A stretch of 64,000 nucleotides of DNA from Pseudotamlana agarivorans (GTDB lineage: Bacteria; Bacteroidota; Bacteroidia; Flavobacteriales; Flavobacteriaceae), in NCBI RefSeq assembly GCF_001642835.1, contig NZ_LXEI01000001.1:744001-808000 (forward strand). The letters run 5' to 3'. The notes beneath the pieces were generated by a model that searched no databases, was not told the origin of the DNA, and saw only the letters and a program-made list of their open reading frames with translations. Positions 33,640 through 43,867 of the stretch are shown here, in pieces. The stretch's first letter is position 1. Each line of letters opens with the position of its first letter. Position numbers and translations under genes: made by a program.

Positions 33640-34488
33640 TTACTCATTTTTAACCACAAAAATCAAAGAAGAAGCCTCTTTTGAACGTTTTGCTTTCGAA
33701 TTTGATTTAAAACCAGTGATAAAAGCTCGAATTAATTTGAAGCTTGCTTTTTTATATTTTTCTGAAAGCAGACTCACATAATAAGCATCGTACTTCATAG
33801 GAATCACATCAGCAACTTTTAAAAAATGTTTTGATAATAATGCCGCCATAGAATCTTGACAAAAATGCCAAAGGTGTCTTGGCACATCATAAGCTGCCCA
33901 AAATTCTTGATAATAAGCCGCATCGTAACTCTTATGGTTAGGGACTGCAATAATTAAAGTTCCACTTGGTTTTAGGAGTTTTTTATAAATTTCGATTTGA
34001 TCTTCTAAATCTGGTAAATGCTCTAAAACGTGCCAAAGGGTGATAACATCAAAACGATGTTCTTTAAATTTAAGAAGCTCATCGGTATCAAAAACACCTT
34101 GATTTGTTTTCTTATTTGCAATCTCACGAGCATGAGCATTGGGTTCGATACCATAACCATACCATCCATTTTCTTTAGCTACCTTTAAAAAATCACCTGT
34201 TCCGCAGCCAATATCTAGCAAAATTTTACCATCTGTAGCATGCTCATCAATAAGCTGAACCTTCTTTTTAAGGGATACCCCTCGTACAATATGATATATA
34301 ATCTCCACTAAATTCCTTCTAGAATCGGTATGAGAAATATAATCTTTACTCTCATAATAATGAGGTAATTTATCGATATCTGGCTTAGGAGTGGTTTCTA
34401 AAAATCCAAATTCTGAATTTTTAATCAGTGTAAATTCTTCTCCCGAAACGGAATGATCTATAACTTTTAAGTCGTTTTCGTCTGTCAC
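33640..34488 (-). CDS. Class I SAM-dependent methyltransferase
   Basis: 282 residues. A Rossmann AdoMet site is clear: KILLDIGCGTGDFLKVAKENG (about 88-108), acidic loop GYGIEPN, FDVITLWHVLEHLPDLE (about 146-162) and LLKPSGTLIIAVPN. The substrate is unknown; an N-terminal segment and the FWAAYDVPRHLWHF block recall methyltransferases acting on glycolipid or cell-surface substrates. Translation appears to start at GTG 34488 (MTDENDLKVIDHSVSG). The stop lies about 240 bases from the OmpH gene. Confidence 0.88.
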   Translation of the reverse strand: MTDENDLKVIDHSVSGEEFTLIKNSEFGFLETTPKPDIDKLPHYYESKDYISHTDSRRNLVEIIYHIVRGVSLKKKVQLIDEHATDGKILLDIGCGTGDFLKVAKENGWYGYGIEPNAHAREIANKKTNQGVFDTDELLKFKEHRFDVITLWHVLEHLPDLEDQIEIYKKLLKPSGTLIIAVPNHKSYDAAYYQEFWAAYDVPRHLWHFCQDSMAALLSKHFLKVADVIPMKYDAYYVSLLSEKYKKASFKLIRAFITGFKSNSKAKRSKEASSLIFVVKNE

Positions 34489-34659
34489 AGTTTAAAATAA
34501 TTAAGTGTAAATAACAGTTTTATTTAGCTAATAAACGGACTAAATGTAATATTTAAACAGAACAGTTTAAAAGAAAAGTTCGAAAAAAACAGAACTACGA
34601 TTTGAAATAGTATTCAATATGGATAAGTTCAGCCCATTTAATAATGGCACTACATTGTA

Positions 34660-36150
34660 TTTTTAAATTAATTAAGCTGAAAAATGTACCGTTTTTACTT
34701 AATACGGTGTCTAGATGCCCTTAGCTCAAACCAATTTATATATCAAAATTTGATTCAAAAAAACACTTCTACACGCTCAGTGTGACATGAAAACAAGTGT
34801 TATTCCAAGAGGAATTTATGATAAAATGAAAGAATATTAATTGTTTTTGAACTCGGAAATTAAGCTAAAAACTATTTTAAAAACACCCCTATTTGCTACG
34901 CCAGGTACCTTCAATAAAAACGATGTTTCTATTTCGGTAGTCCTCAAGGGGATAATAACGCAAATATTTTTAATGACGTTTAATAAAAAAAATGATACGC
35001 TTTTAACTAAATACGGTGTCAGTCTGAGCTTGTCGAAGACCAAGTTTTGTAACAAAATTTAGATAAAACAACACTTCGACAAGCTCAGTGTGACATAAAA
35101 ATTAGGGTTAAACCAAGAGATATTTATTGATAAAAAACCATTTTTGATTGTGTTTTCATTCTGAATTAAGACAAAAATTCTATTTAAAACACTCCTTCAC
35201 GCTCCTCTATCGGATAATTCTGGAGTGATTTTTAAATACGTTTTTAATAAAAACTGATCCGTTCTTAACTAAATCTGGTGTCAGTCTGAGCTTGTCGAAG
35301 ACACTTTTATGCATCAAAATTTAAACAAAAGACACTTCGATAAACTCAGTGTGACATAAATATTAAGGTTAAAACAAGAGGATTTATCGTAAAATAAAAG
35401 TATATAGATTGTTTTTGACCTCGGAATCTAGGCTAAAACCTAGTTTAAAAACACCCCTGTAATCATCTCAAAGAGATAATAACGCAAGTATTTATTATGG
35501 AGATTTAACTAAAATTGGAGATGATTTCTCATAAATACGACGTCAATTTAAGCCTGTTGAAGACCAATTTCTATTTCAAAATTTAAACAAAAAACACTTC
35601 GACACGCTCAGTGTGACATAAAAATTAAGGTTAAAGCAAGAAGGATTTATAGTAAAAATGTAGAATATTAATTGTTCTTAGACTCGGAATTCAGGGTAAA
35701 AACCACTTTTAAAACACCCCTGTAATCCCCTTAAGGGGATAATAACGCAGATATTTTTAATAGCGTTTAATTCAAATTGATACGATTTTAACTAAATATG
35801 ACATCAATTTAAGCATGTTGAAGACCAATTTCTGTTTCAAAATTTAACTAAAAAACACTTTGACAAACTCAGTGTGACATAAATATTAAGATTAAAACAA
35901 GAGGAGTTTATTGTAAAAATGTAGAATATTAATTATTCTTAGACTCGGAATTTAGGCTAAAAACTAGTTTAAAACACACCCAAAATCTTCTCAAAGGGAT
36001 AAAAACGCAAGTACTTGAAATGAAGTTTTTATTAAAATTGAAGACAATTTTAAATAAATAAGAGTCATTTTAAGCTTATGAAAGACCTATTTCTTTATCA
36101 AAATTTGACTATAACAGATGCTTCGACAAGCTTAGAATGACCCAAAATCA
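34660..36150. repeat. Tandem array, period about 262 bp, built on paired REP-like palindromes
   Basis: The landmark CACTTCGACAAGCTCAG with TGTGACAT starts at 34764, 35072, 35333, 35595 and 35856, with a decayed sixth near 36118. A second landmark, GATAATAACGCA, recurs near 34950, 35473, 35736 and (degenerate) 35999. Each unit also carries an inverted partner GAGCTTGTCGAAGAC (clear near 35025 and 35287, decayed in later units). The unit spacing is 308, 261, 262, 261 and about 262 bp. No coding region is conserved among the copies. The array fills the whole gap between the methyltransferase and mnmG. Confidence 0.85.
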
Positions 36151-36176
36151 TCTTAAAAACACTCTAAAAAAACACA

Positions 36177-36192
36177 TGTTCCACGTGGAACG
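36177..36192. promoter_or_regulatory. parS-like ParB-binding site (downstream of mnmG)
   Basis: TGTTCCACGTGGAACG fits the general parS palindrome TGTTnCACGTGnAACA at all but the last position. It lies between the tandem array and the mnmG stop. Confidence 0.75.
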
Positions 36193-36218
36193 TTTTAAAA
36201 AAAATGCTTTTTTCGTCA

Positions 36219-38090
36219 TTATCTACCCATGTAAACAAGCAATACAGAGATGTCATTTGGAGAAACACCACTAATTCTTGAAGCTTGAGAAACGGTAGTA
36301 GGTTGTATTTTTTTAAGCTTTTCACGAGCTTCAAAACTCATAGATTTAATTTGAGAATAATCAAAATTAGTTGGTATTTTAACGTACTCTAAACGGCTTA
36401 ATTTATCGGCGTTATTCTTTTCCTTTGCAATATACCCAGCATATTTTACTTGTATTTCTGCCTGCTCAATAATCTCACGATCTAAGTTGTTTTCTTGAAT
36501 ATAAGCCTCTACACTATCCACTTTTCTAAGATCATCCATTTCAATATTTGGACGTGCAAAAACCTTAAACAACTTCCCTGATTGATTTACAGGCGATGAA
36601 GATTTACGCTCTAAAATAGGATTAATCACCTCCGGTTTAACGCTTGTTTTCTCAAAGAAGTCAACAAACTTTTCGGCAGCTTCATGCTTTTCTTCCATAC
36701 GTTTTAAACGCTTTTCAGAAGCCAAACCAAGCTCAAAACCTTTTGGTGTTAATCGTAAATCAGCATTATCTTGACGCAACAAAGTACGATATTCGGCTCT
36801 TGACGTAAACATACGATAAGGCTCTTCCGTACCCTTAGTAATTAAATCATCTATTAAAACTCCTATATAAGCCTCATCTCTTTTTAAGGTAAACGCATCT
36901 CGTTCTTGAACTTTTAAACTCGCATTAATACCAGCCATCAAACCTTGAGAAGCGGCTTCTTCATAACCTGTTGTTCCGTTAATTTGCCCTGCGAAATACA
37001 ACCCTTCAACCAACTTAGTTTCTAAAGTATGCTTCAATTGTGTAGGTGGGAAATAATCATATTCAATAGCGTATCCAGGTCTGAAGAATTTCACATTCTC
37101 AAAACCTACTACAGAACGTAACGCTTTAAATTGAACATCTTCTGGAAGCGATGTAGAAAAACCATTCACATAAACTTCACAGGTATGCCAGCCTTCAGGT
37201 TCGATAAATAATTGATGGCGGTCTTTATCCGCAAAACGATTTATTTTATCTTCTATAGACGGACAATAACGCGGACCTAAACTTTTAATACGTCCGTTGA
37301 ACATAGGCGAACGATCAAACCCCTCACGCAACAAATCATGAACTTGTTCGCTAGTATAAGTCATATAACAAGAACGTTGTTCAACAAGCGGTTTTGTAAT
37401 ATCTAGAAATGAAAATTTTTCTGGATTATCATCTCCTGGCTGCTCGGTCATTTTAGAATAATCTAAGCTACGACCATCAACTCTTGGAGGCGTACCTGTT
37501 TTCATTCTACCAGATTCGAAACCTAAATCTACTAATTGTTCGGTAATACCTGTAGCAGCTTTTTCCCCTGCTCTACCACCACCAAAATTTTTATCTCCAA
37601 TATGGATTAAACCATTTAAAAAAGTTCCATTGGTAAGCACAACAGATTTTGCTTTAATAGAAATACCAAGCGAAGTTTTTACTCCGGCTACACGTCCGTT
37701 TTCAATTAACAAACCAGCAACCATTTCCTGATAAAAATCTAAATTAGGAGTACCCTCTAAAAGCATACGCCAATCTTCAGCAAATCGCATACGGTCACTT
37801 TGAACCCTCGGACTCCACATAGCAGGTCCTTTAGATTTATTAAGCATTTTAAATTGTATAGCCGATGTATCAGACACAATACCACTGTAACCACCTAAAG
37901 CATCAATCTCACGAACAATTTGTCCTTTAGCAATACCTCCCATCGCTGGATTACAAGACATCTGAGCGATGTTTTGAAGGTTCATGGTAACTAATAAGGT
38001 TTTACTTCCCATATTAGCCGCAGCGGCCGCAGCTTCACTTCCTGCATGCCCAGCACCAACAACGATAACATCATAAACTTCGTTAAACAT
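36219..38090 (-). CDS. mnmG: tRNA wobble-uridine carboxymethylaminomethyl synthase subunit MnmG
   Basis: An FAD-dependent enzyme that, with MnmE, installs the cmnm5 group at U34 of certain tRNAs. From the ATG at 38090 it is 623 residues (MFNEVYDVIVVGAGHAGSEA); an in-frame TTG at 38105 nearly abuts a parS-like site and is less likely. It shows the dinucleotide motif VVGAGHAGSEAA, CNPAMGGIAKGQIVREIDALGG, the QINGTTGYEEAASQG block and the C-terminal SGVSPNDISVLLVYMGR. All family blocks are intact. parS-like palindromes flank it on both sides; mnmG (gidA) is often close to the chromosome origin. Confidence 0.96.
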   Translation of the reverse strand: MFNEVYDVIVVGAGHAGSEAAAAAANMGSKTLLVTMNLQNIAQMSCNPAMGGIAKGQIVREIDALGGYSGIVSDTSAIQFKMLNKSKGPAMWSPRVQSDRMRFAEDWRMLLEGTPNLDFYQEMVAGLLIENGRVAGVKTSLGISIKAKSVVLTNGTFLNGLIHIGDKNFGGGRAGEKAATGITEQLVDLGFESGRMKTGTPPRVDGRSLDYSKMTEQPGDDNPEKFSFLDITKPLVEQRSCYMTYTSEQVHDLLREGFDRSPMFNGRIKSLGPRYCPSIEDKINRFADKDRHQLFIEPEGWHTCEVYVNGFSTSLPEDVQFKALRSVVGFENVKFFRPGYAIEYDYFPPTQLKHTLETKLVEGLYFAGQINGTTGYEEAASQGLMAGINASLKVQERDAFTLKRDEAYIGVLIDDLITKGTEEPYRMFTSRAEYRTLLRQDNADLRLTPKGFELGLASEKRLKRMEEKHEAAEKFVDFFEKTSVKPEVINPILERKSSSPVNQSGKLFKVFARPNIEMDDLRKVDSVEAYIQENNLDREIIEQAEIQVKYAGYIAKEKNNADKLSRLEYVKIPTNFDYSQIKSMSFEAREKLKKIQPTTVSQASRISGVSPNDISVLLVYMGR

Positions 38091-38110
38091 AATATCTGGT
38101 TTCAATACAG

Positions 38111-38126
38111 TGTTCCACGTGGAACA
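38111..38126. promoter_or_regulatory. parS-like ParB-binding site (upstream of mnmG)
   Basis: TGTTCCACGTGGAACA is a perfect 16-bp palindrome matching the parS consensus TGTTnCACGTGnAACA. It lies 21 bases upstream of the mnmG ATG, 1.9 kb from the sister site at 36177-36192. Confidence 0.85.
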
Positions 38127-38169
38127 CTAAAAATTTTTAGTTTGCAAATATACACTGAAATAAGGAAAT

Positions 38170-38580
38170 CTACTTAAGTCGAGATAGATAGAAATTTTCC
38201 TTGCTACGCATCTGTTTAGCTTCATCATCTGTTTTGTCTTTATAACCACAGTAATGTAAAACACCATGAATGATGACCCGACACATTTCTTCATCGAAGT
38301 CAACATCATATTCTAAAGCATTATCACGAACGCGATCAACAGAAATATAAATATCTCCTTGAATTAATTTTCCTATAGAATAATCGAAGCTGATAATATC
38401 GGTTAAGGTATCATGTTTAAGAAACTCGACATTCAAATTATATAAATAATCATCATCACAAAAAATATAATTGATCTCTTCAAGCTTATATTCTTCATGC
38501 TTAATAGAGTCAGCAATCCATTTAGAAATACCCGCTTCAGAAGCGAGTTCAAATTCCGTTTCGTAATTAAAGTTAATCAT
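38170..38580 (-). CDS. ybeY: Endoribonuclease YbeY (rRNA maturation factor)
   Basis: A 136-residue zinc-dependent RNase involved in 16S rRNA maturation and ribosome quality control. The metal-binding signature HGVLHYCGYKDKT (about 109-121) is intact (H-x3-H with a third ligand downstream). An upstream block, HDTLTDIISFDYS, is the family's substrate-side strand. The gene starts eight bases inside the end of the DUF4175 gene and precedes mnmG on the same strand. Confidence 0.94.
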   Translation of the reverse strand: MINFNYETEFELASEAGISKWIADSIKHEEYKLEEINYIFCDDDYLYNLNVEFLKHDTLTDIISFDYSIGKLIQGDIYISVDRVRDNALEYDVDFDEEMCRVIIHGVLHYCGYKDKTDDEAKQMRSKENFYLSRLK

Positions 38581-41500
38581 GATCTTCCTTAAAATATTCC
38601 TTTACACGTTCCTTGTAATTTTGCTGCAAAGGTAAAGCTTGTCGGTTTAATATTTCGGTAGTTTTAAAATATTGTTTTGCCTTCGGAATTTGATCACTAG
38701 AAGTGCCTTTGAAATCATTATTAGGCGTTTGTGATTCCCGTTTATCTTCTTCACCTTGTTCTAGAGTCGCGTTTTCTAAACGCATTAACTGATGTTTCAA
38801 ATTCATCATACGCTGAAGGGTTCGTTTGGTAAATCCTTCATTCAACAAATCCATTTCAATACGCTCCATTTGACGCGTCAAAGCACCTCCTGTTCCAGAT
38901 TTACCTTCCTTAGCTAGTTTCTCTTCTAAAGCTTCACGAAGTGCTTGCTGCTGTTTGTAAATTTCAAATAATAAAGCTTCTTGCGAATCGCCATCACCAT
39001 TTCCAGAACCCGATTTACCGTCGCCTTCTTGTCCTGATGATTCACCATCTTGACCAGGTTTACCTGATTTACCTTTTTCGCCATTTTTATCGCCTTCCTT
39101 AGAACCTTCTTGGCCTTCACCTTCCTGCTGCCCTTTTCCTTCTTTAGGCTTTCCCTTTTCACCTTCAGACATGCCTTCCTCCATCATCTTGTTTAATTCC
39201 TCCTGCCCCATAATAATATCAGGAAGCTGCATCTCTCCTTCTCCACCTTTTCCAGCAGACATACTCAAACTCTCCTCCATGTTGTCTAAAACATCACTTA
39301 AAAAATCGGAAAGATTATTAGTAGCTGTAATGGTGAATTGCTGATTAGAGATGCCTTGAAACACATGATTCTCTGCAAATAACTCAAGCGCTTTATCAAT
39401 GTTGTAATATACCTCGGAGATTTCTTTATTAACTTGTTCCGATAATTTTGGCTGACGTAAAGACAAAGCAAAAAGACTATCATCTACATGCTCGAAATAA
39501 ACCCTTAAATCATTTTGCTTTTTAAGGTAGTTGGCAAACTTATTATGATCACCTTGGATATTTCTAAACCGGTCCATAAGTTCTTCTTGTTCGAAAGAGA
39601 ACAGCACTAAATTGTCAAGTACCTGACGCAACATTTCGGTGTCTTCCTGCATCGATTCGGCACCACCCATTTGCATAGCAGATTTCATCTGAGCACTCAT
39701 CTGCTTCATTTTTTCAGCAGCTTTCTTCTGACTCTTTTGAGCATTTTTTAAATTTTCATTTTGTTCCTCAGGTTTACCTTCTTTATCTTCTTCTAATTTT
39801 TGAAGTTCATCAAGCGCATTTTTTTGTTCGGACTGCACTTCATTTTCGTGAAGTTTATCACGCGGAATTTCAATAGGCTTTTTTAAAGATTTACTTTCCT
39901 CTTCTAATTTTTCAACCTCCTTTTTATAGGCTTCAAAACTTTTATTTAAAGCATCTTGTTTTTCAGATTGATTTTCAGATTTAGGTTTGTTGGAAAGTGC
40001 TTCTTGTTCCGCAGCAAGTTTTAACAAATCCTCCTGAAGTTTCTCCAATTTCTTTTCAACATAAAAACGCTTGGTTAATTCTAACATCTGCTCCAAGCTA
40101 CGTTTCTTGTTTTTATTTTGTTTTGAGAGCTCCTCAAGTTTATTAATCAGTTCTTCTTTATTAATTTTTTCTTGAAGACGTTCTAGCGCTTCCAGCAATT
40201 TTTCATCCTTTTTTAACTGTTCTTCGTTGTCCTTTAAACGCTTTTTCAAATCTTCTTTAAATTCGTCCTTATCCTCATTTTCTTTTTGAAACTCTTCTAA
40301 ATTATCATTAAGCTTTTTGTTGAACTGTTTCATCATAGCATCCTGCTGCTTTTGATATTTCAGAAAAGATTCTAACTTCTTTTTATCATTAAAATTTAAA
40401 ACCTTTTTTTCGCGTTGCGTTTTGGTTAATTGCTCCAAGGACTTTTGTTGCGTATCAAATTTATTTAGAGATTTATTCAAATCCTGAATCGCATCTTGCT
40501 GTTCATTTAGGTTTTTCTCAATAGCTTCTTCATTCGTACGCTTTCTATAGTTAAAAACCTGACTTTTAACCGACTTTAAACCGTTAACTAGATCATTATC
40601 AGTAACTTGAAAATATAAATCATAAGATATCCCTGCTTCAATATATAAATTATTAGGGAAAGCAGTAACAAATTCTGAAACATTGGAATTAGAAAATGGC
40701 AAGGCAACAAACTGTTTGGCTGATTCATCATTAGAAGGGTAATAAACCATTTGTAATTTAGAAAAGCCATAATCGTCACTCACCTGACCATAAAAATAAA
40801 GCGATTGTAAATCTACCGTATCCTTTTCAACCTTGATGTTCATTTCAGGATGCTCATCTTTAACAACAGCAATCGAAAAATCTAAATTTTCGTAATTTTT
40901 AAGTTTCGTATTACTGGTACTTAATCCGTAATTAAAATGATTAAACGCCTGCTTAGAATATTTAAAGGCATTAGCACCATCAGAAATAAAAAGACTGGTG
41001 TCTTTAGATACAAACTGTACTTCGTTGGTAGACTTGGTTTGAACTTGCCAAGTAATTTTCGTGCCTTCAGGAACCAAAGCATTACCAGTACTTTTCAAAG
41101 TTTCATTAACTTTTTTAGTATAATTTGGATAATCCAAAATCATATTAAAACTCACTAAAGAAGGCGTAGGAATAACATTTATTTGATAGTTTTTAGAATA
41201 CACATCGTTTGCCGACAAACGGAAATCTATGGCTTCTTTAGGTTGAGAAAACACATATTCAAAAGTACCTACCCCCTTTTCTTCTAAAAAGTAAACCTCG
41301 TCATTATAGAGAATTTGAACAGATTCAGGAACCACTTCACCAACAGTTTCTACACGCAAAGTAAAATCCTTATTCTCTACTGCGTTTAAATCATTATTGA
41401 TTACAAAAAATTTGAAAGGTGCAGGCGGTTCGTAAGCCGTTTTATAATCGACCACCCGTTTATAACTCGCGCTAAATCCATTAATATGACCAGACAAAAA

Positions 41501-41998
41501 CACCAATAAAACAATAAGCACAGGAATGGCTGCGTACTTTAAATACTTTGTCGTCGATTTAAAATTAACAGCTAATTTAAAAGGCACTGGTTGGAGCTCT
41601 AATGATTTTTGCTCAATACTCGCCAAGAGTAATTCCGATTGCTCTTTATTCTGATGTAATTGTAAAACGTTAAGCAATTTATCGTTGACTTCGGGAAAAT
41701 GTTTACCAATAATTTTTGAAGCAAATTCGTAATCAATACCCTTTTGAAGTTTAAATAGTTTGGCTAATGGGAGGACTAAAAATTTAATAAGTAAGCCTAA
41801 TTCCACAATAACGAACAACCAAAACAGTACCGTTCTAGATGTAGGGTTTAACCATAAAACAGATTCTATAAAAAGAGTTAGAAGAAAATACAGCAAGCCT
41901 ATTGTAAAAAATAATAGGGCACCTCTAAGCAATTCATTAATATAAAATCGCCTGATAAATACCTCTAACTTTTCTTGTATGATTTTAAAATGATTCAT
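38573..41998 (-). CDS. DUF4175 large membrane protein with coiled-coil and Gly/Glu-rich tail
   Basis: 1141 residues. Membrane helices at about 24-45, 55-78 and 150-170 come first. A strand-rich region follows (about 190-470), then very long Lys/Glu/Gln-rich helices (about 480-790) suited to coiled coils. A low-complexity stretch rich in Gly, Glu, Lys and Ser comes next (about 925-1015), and the conserved end is helical. This is the common flavobacterial DUF4175 organisation. Function is unknown; envelope location is likely. Its 3' end overlaps ybeY. Confidence 0.85.
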   Translation of the reverse strand: MNHFKIIQEKLEVFIRRFYINELLRGALLFFTIGLLYFLLTLFIESVLWLNPTSRTVLFWLFVIVELGLLIKFLVLPLAKLFKLQKGIDYEFASKIIGKHFPEVNDKLLNVLQLHQNKEQSELLLASIEQKSLELQPVPFKLAVNFKSTTKYLKYAAIPVLIVLLVFLSGHINGFSASYKRVVDYKTAYEPPAPFKFFVINNDLNAVENKDFTLRVETVGEVVPESVQILYNDEVYFLEEKGVGTFEYVFSQPKEAIDFRLSANDVYSKNYQINVIPTPSLVSFNMILDYPNYTKKVNETLKSTGNALVPEGTKITWQVQTKSTNEVQFVSKDTSLFISDGANAFKYSKQAFNHFNYGLSTSNTKLKNYENLDFSIAVVKDEHPEMNIKVEKDTVDLQSLYFYGQVSDDYGFSKLQMVYYPSNDESAKQFVALPFSNSNVSEFVTAFPNNLYIEAGISYDLYFQVTDNDLVNGLKSVKSQVFNYRKRTNEEAIEKNLNEQQDAIQDLNKSLNKFDTQQKSLEQLTKTQREKKVLNFNDKKKLESFLKYQKQQDAMMKQFNKKLNDNLEEFQKENEDKDEFKEDLKKRLKDNEEQLKKDEKLLEALERLQEKINKEELINKLEELSKQNKNKKRSLEQMLELTKRFYVEKKLEKLQEDLLKLAAEQEALSNKPKSENQSEKQDALNKSFEAYKKEVEKLEEESKSLKKPIEIPRDKLHENEVQSEQKNALDELQKLEEDKEGKPEEQNENLKNAQKSQKKAAEKMKQMSAQMKSAMQMGGAESMQEDTEMLRQVLDNLVLFSFEQEELMDRFRNIQGDHNKFANYLKKQNDLRVYFEHVDDSLFALSLRQPKLSEQVNKEISEVYYNIDKALELFAENHVFQGISNQQFTITATNNLSDFLSDVLDNMEESLSMSAGKGGEGEMQLPDIIMGQEELNKMMEEGMSEGEKGKPKEGKGQQEGEGQEGSKEGDKNGEKGKSGKPGQDGESSGQEGDGKSGSGNGDGDSQEALLFEIYKQQQALREALEEKLAKEGKSGTGGALTRQMERIEMDLLNEGFTKRTLQRMMNLKHQLMRLENATLEQGEEDKRESQTPNNDFKGTSSDQIPKAKQYFKTTEILNRQALPLQQNYKERVKEYFKEDHD

Positions 41999-42087
41999 GC
42001 ACGCCTCTAAACCTATTCGTTGATAATCTTTTAACTTACTAAACTACAATTTTATTTTTTACGAGGTTCTAAATTAGCTGTTAATTG

Positions 42088-42095
42088 TATCTTTG
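42088..42095 (+). promoter_or_regulatory. -7 box TATCTTTG of gltX
   Basis: Matches TAnnTTTG and lies 55 bases before the ATG at 42150. It overlaps an in-frame TTG at 42093, which therefore cannot be the start. Confidence 0.55.
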
Positions 42096-42149
42096 CAGCG
42101 CTTCTTGACACCTTGTTTAAGAGGCTATTTTCAACAGAAACATTATATC

Positions 42150-43667
42150 ATGACCAAAAAAGTTCGTGTGCGTTTTGCACCTAGCCCGACAGGACCTTTA
42201 CATATTGGAGGCGTAAGAACCGCCTTATTCAACTATTTATTTGCCAAGAAACATGGTGGCGATTTTATTCTACGTATTGAAGATACCGATCAAAATCGCT
42301 ATGTTGAAGGTGCTGAACAATACATTATTGATGCCCTAAAATGGTGCGGAATGCCTATTGATGAAGGTGTTGGTAAAGAAGGCGCCTTTGGTCCTTACCG
42401 ACAAAGTGAGCGTAAAGATTTATATAAACAATACGCCGATGAGTTAATTGCTTCGGGTAATGCCTATTATGCTTTTGATACAGCTGAAAATTTAGATTTC
42501 CACAGAAAAGATCATGAAGCTAAAGGAAAAACTTTTATTTATAATTGGCACAACCGCTTAAAATTGAGTAATTCTTTATCGCTTAGCGCGGAAGAAACAC
42601 AGGCTAAAATTGATGCTGGTGAAGATTACGTGATTCGTTTTAAATCGCCACAAGATGAAACTTTACATCTTAAAGATATTATCCGTGGTGATATTAAAAT
42701 CGACACCAATATTTTAGATGATAAAGTATTGTTTAAAAGTGATGGGATGCCAACCTATCATTTAGCGAATATTGTAGACGACCATTTGATGGAAATTACC
42801 CATGTGATTCGTGGTGAAGAATGGTTACCTTCTTTAGCCCTACACTATCAATTATATAAAGCCTTCGAATGGGAAGCTCCAGAATTTGCCCATTTACCTT
42901 TAATTTTAAAACCTACTGGTAAAGGAAAATTAAGCAAACGTGATGGCGATAAATTAGGTTTTCCTGTATTTCCTTTAGAATGGAAGGATCCAAAAACAAA
43001 CGAAATTTCTAGAGGTTATAAAGAAGATGGTTATTTCCCAGAAGCCATGGTAAACTTCCTAGCCTTTTTAGGGTGGAATCCTGGAACAGAACAAGAGATT
43101 TTTAGTCTTGATCAGCTTATTAATGATTTCGATTTAAAACGTGTGAACAAAGCAGGAGCTCGTTTCGATCCGGATAAAACAAAATGGTTTAACCACCATT
43201 ACATGCAAGAGCAACACGACGAGGTATTAGCGGAAACTTTTAAACCTATTGTTGACGCTAAATTAAATGCCGACATCGATAGTCAGTACATCGGTATGGC
43301 CATTGGTTTGGTTAAAGAGCGTGCCATATTTGTATCAGATTTTTGGGATTTAACCCATTATTTTTTCACGGCACCAACATCATACGATGAAAAAGCCTCG
43401 AAAAAAGCATTTAAAGAAGATACAAAAGCTATTTTATCTGAAGTTATTTCTATCGTGAATGGTATTGAAGATTTTACTGTTGATAACATTCAAACAGCGA
43501 TAAAAGGATGGATTACAAGCAACGAAATTGGTTTCGGAAAAGTGATGATGCCTTTACGTTTGGCTTTGGTTGGCGCTTTACAAGGTCCAGATGTTTTTGA
43601 TATCATGTACATGATTGGCAAAAATGAAAGCATAAAGCGTATTGAAAACGTAATAACCTTACTTTAA
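42150..43667 (+). CDS. gltX: Glutamyl-tRNA synthetase
   Basis: 505 residues from the ATG at 42150 (MTKKVRVRFAPSPTGPLHIGG). Class I aminoacyl-tRNA synthetase motifs are both present: the HIGH-type PLHIGGVRTALFNY and the KMSKS-type KGKLSKRDGDKLGF. IRGEEWLPSLALHYQLY and the anticodon-binding helical domain after about residue 330 complete the family. It charges tRNA-Glu. It is monocistronic with a strong terminator at 43691-43727. Confidence 0.96.
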   Translation: MTKKVRVRFAPSPTGPLHIGGVRTALFNYLFAKKHGGDFILRIEDTDQNRYVEGAEQYIIDALKWCGMPIDEGVGKEGAFGPYRQSERKDLYKQYADELIASGNAYYAFDTAENLDFHRKDHEAKGKTFIYNWHNRLKLSNSLSLSAEETQAKIDAGEDYVIRFKSPQDETLHLKDIIRGDIKIDTNILDDKVLFKSDGMPTYHLANIVDDHLMEITHVIRGEEWLPSLALHYQLYKAFEWEAPEFAHLPLILKPTGKGKLSKRDGDKLGFPVFPLEWKDPKTNEISRGYKEDGYFPEAMVNFLAFLGWNPGTEQEIFSLDQLINDFDLKRVNKAGARFDPDKTKWFNHHYMQEQHDEVLAETFKPIVDAKLNADIDSQYIGMAIGLVKERAIFVSDFWDLTHYFFTAPTSYDEKASKKAFKEDTKAILSEVISIVNGIEDFTVDNIQTAIKGWITSNEIGFGKVMMPLRLALVGALQGPDVFDIMYMIGKNESIKRIENVITLL

Positions 43668-43690
43668 TAAAGTAAAAATATACATCATAA

Positions 43691-43727
43691 AAAAGGGAAG
43701 CATTTTATTAGAAATGCTTCCCTTTTT
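43691..43727 (+). terminator. Terminator of gltX
   Basis: AAAGGGAAGCATTT pairs with AAATGCTTCCCTTT, followed by a T run. Confidence 0.9.
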
Positions 43728-43867
43728 ACTTTCAGTTACAGTACTCCATAAATTTTAGCTTTTTAAATCCATAATGTGTTTGAAATTAATTCGTTTAAAA
43801 AAATCATTTTGTAACAAAAATGAGTGTATAGAAGACTAATAGTAAAAATGACTTATATTTCATACAT

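Noticed and set aside
34841-35062. Open frames on both strands within the tandem array
   Set aside because: They are not preserved from unit to unit and carry no recognisable domain; the conserved features are palindromes, not codons.
34489-36218. Chromosome origin in the repeat-rich gap beside mnmG
   Set aside because: No TTATCCACA-type DnaA box cluster, and dnaA or dnaN are not nearby; parS only argues for general proximity.
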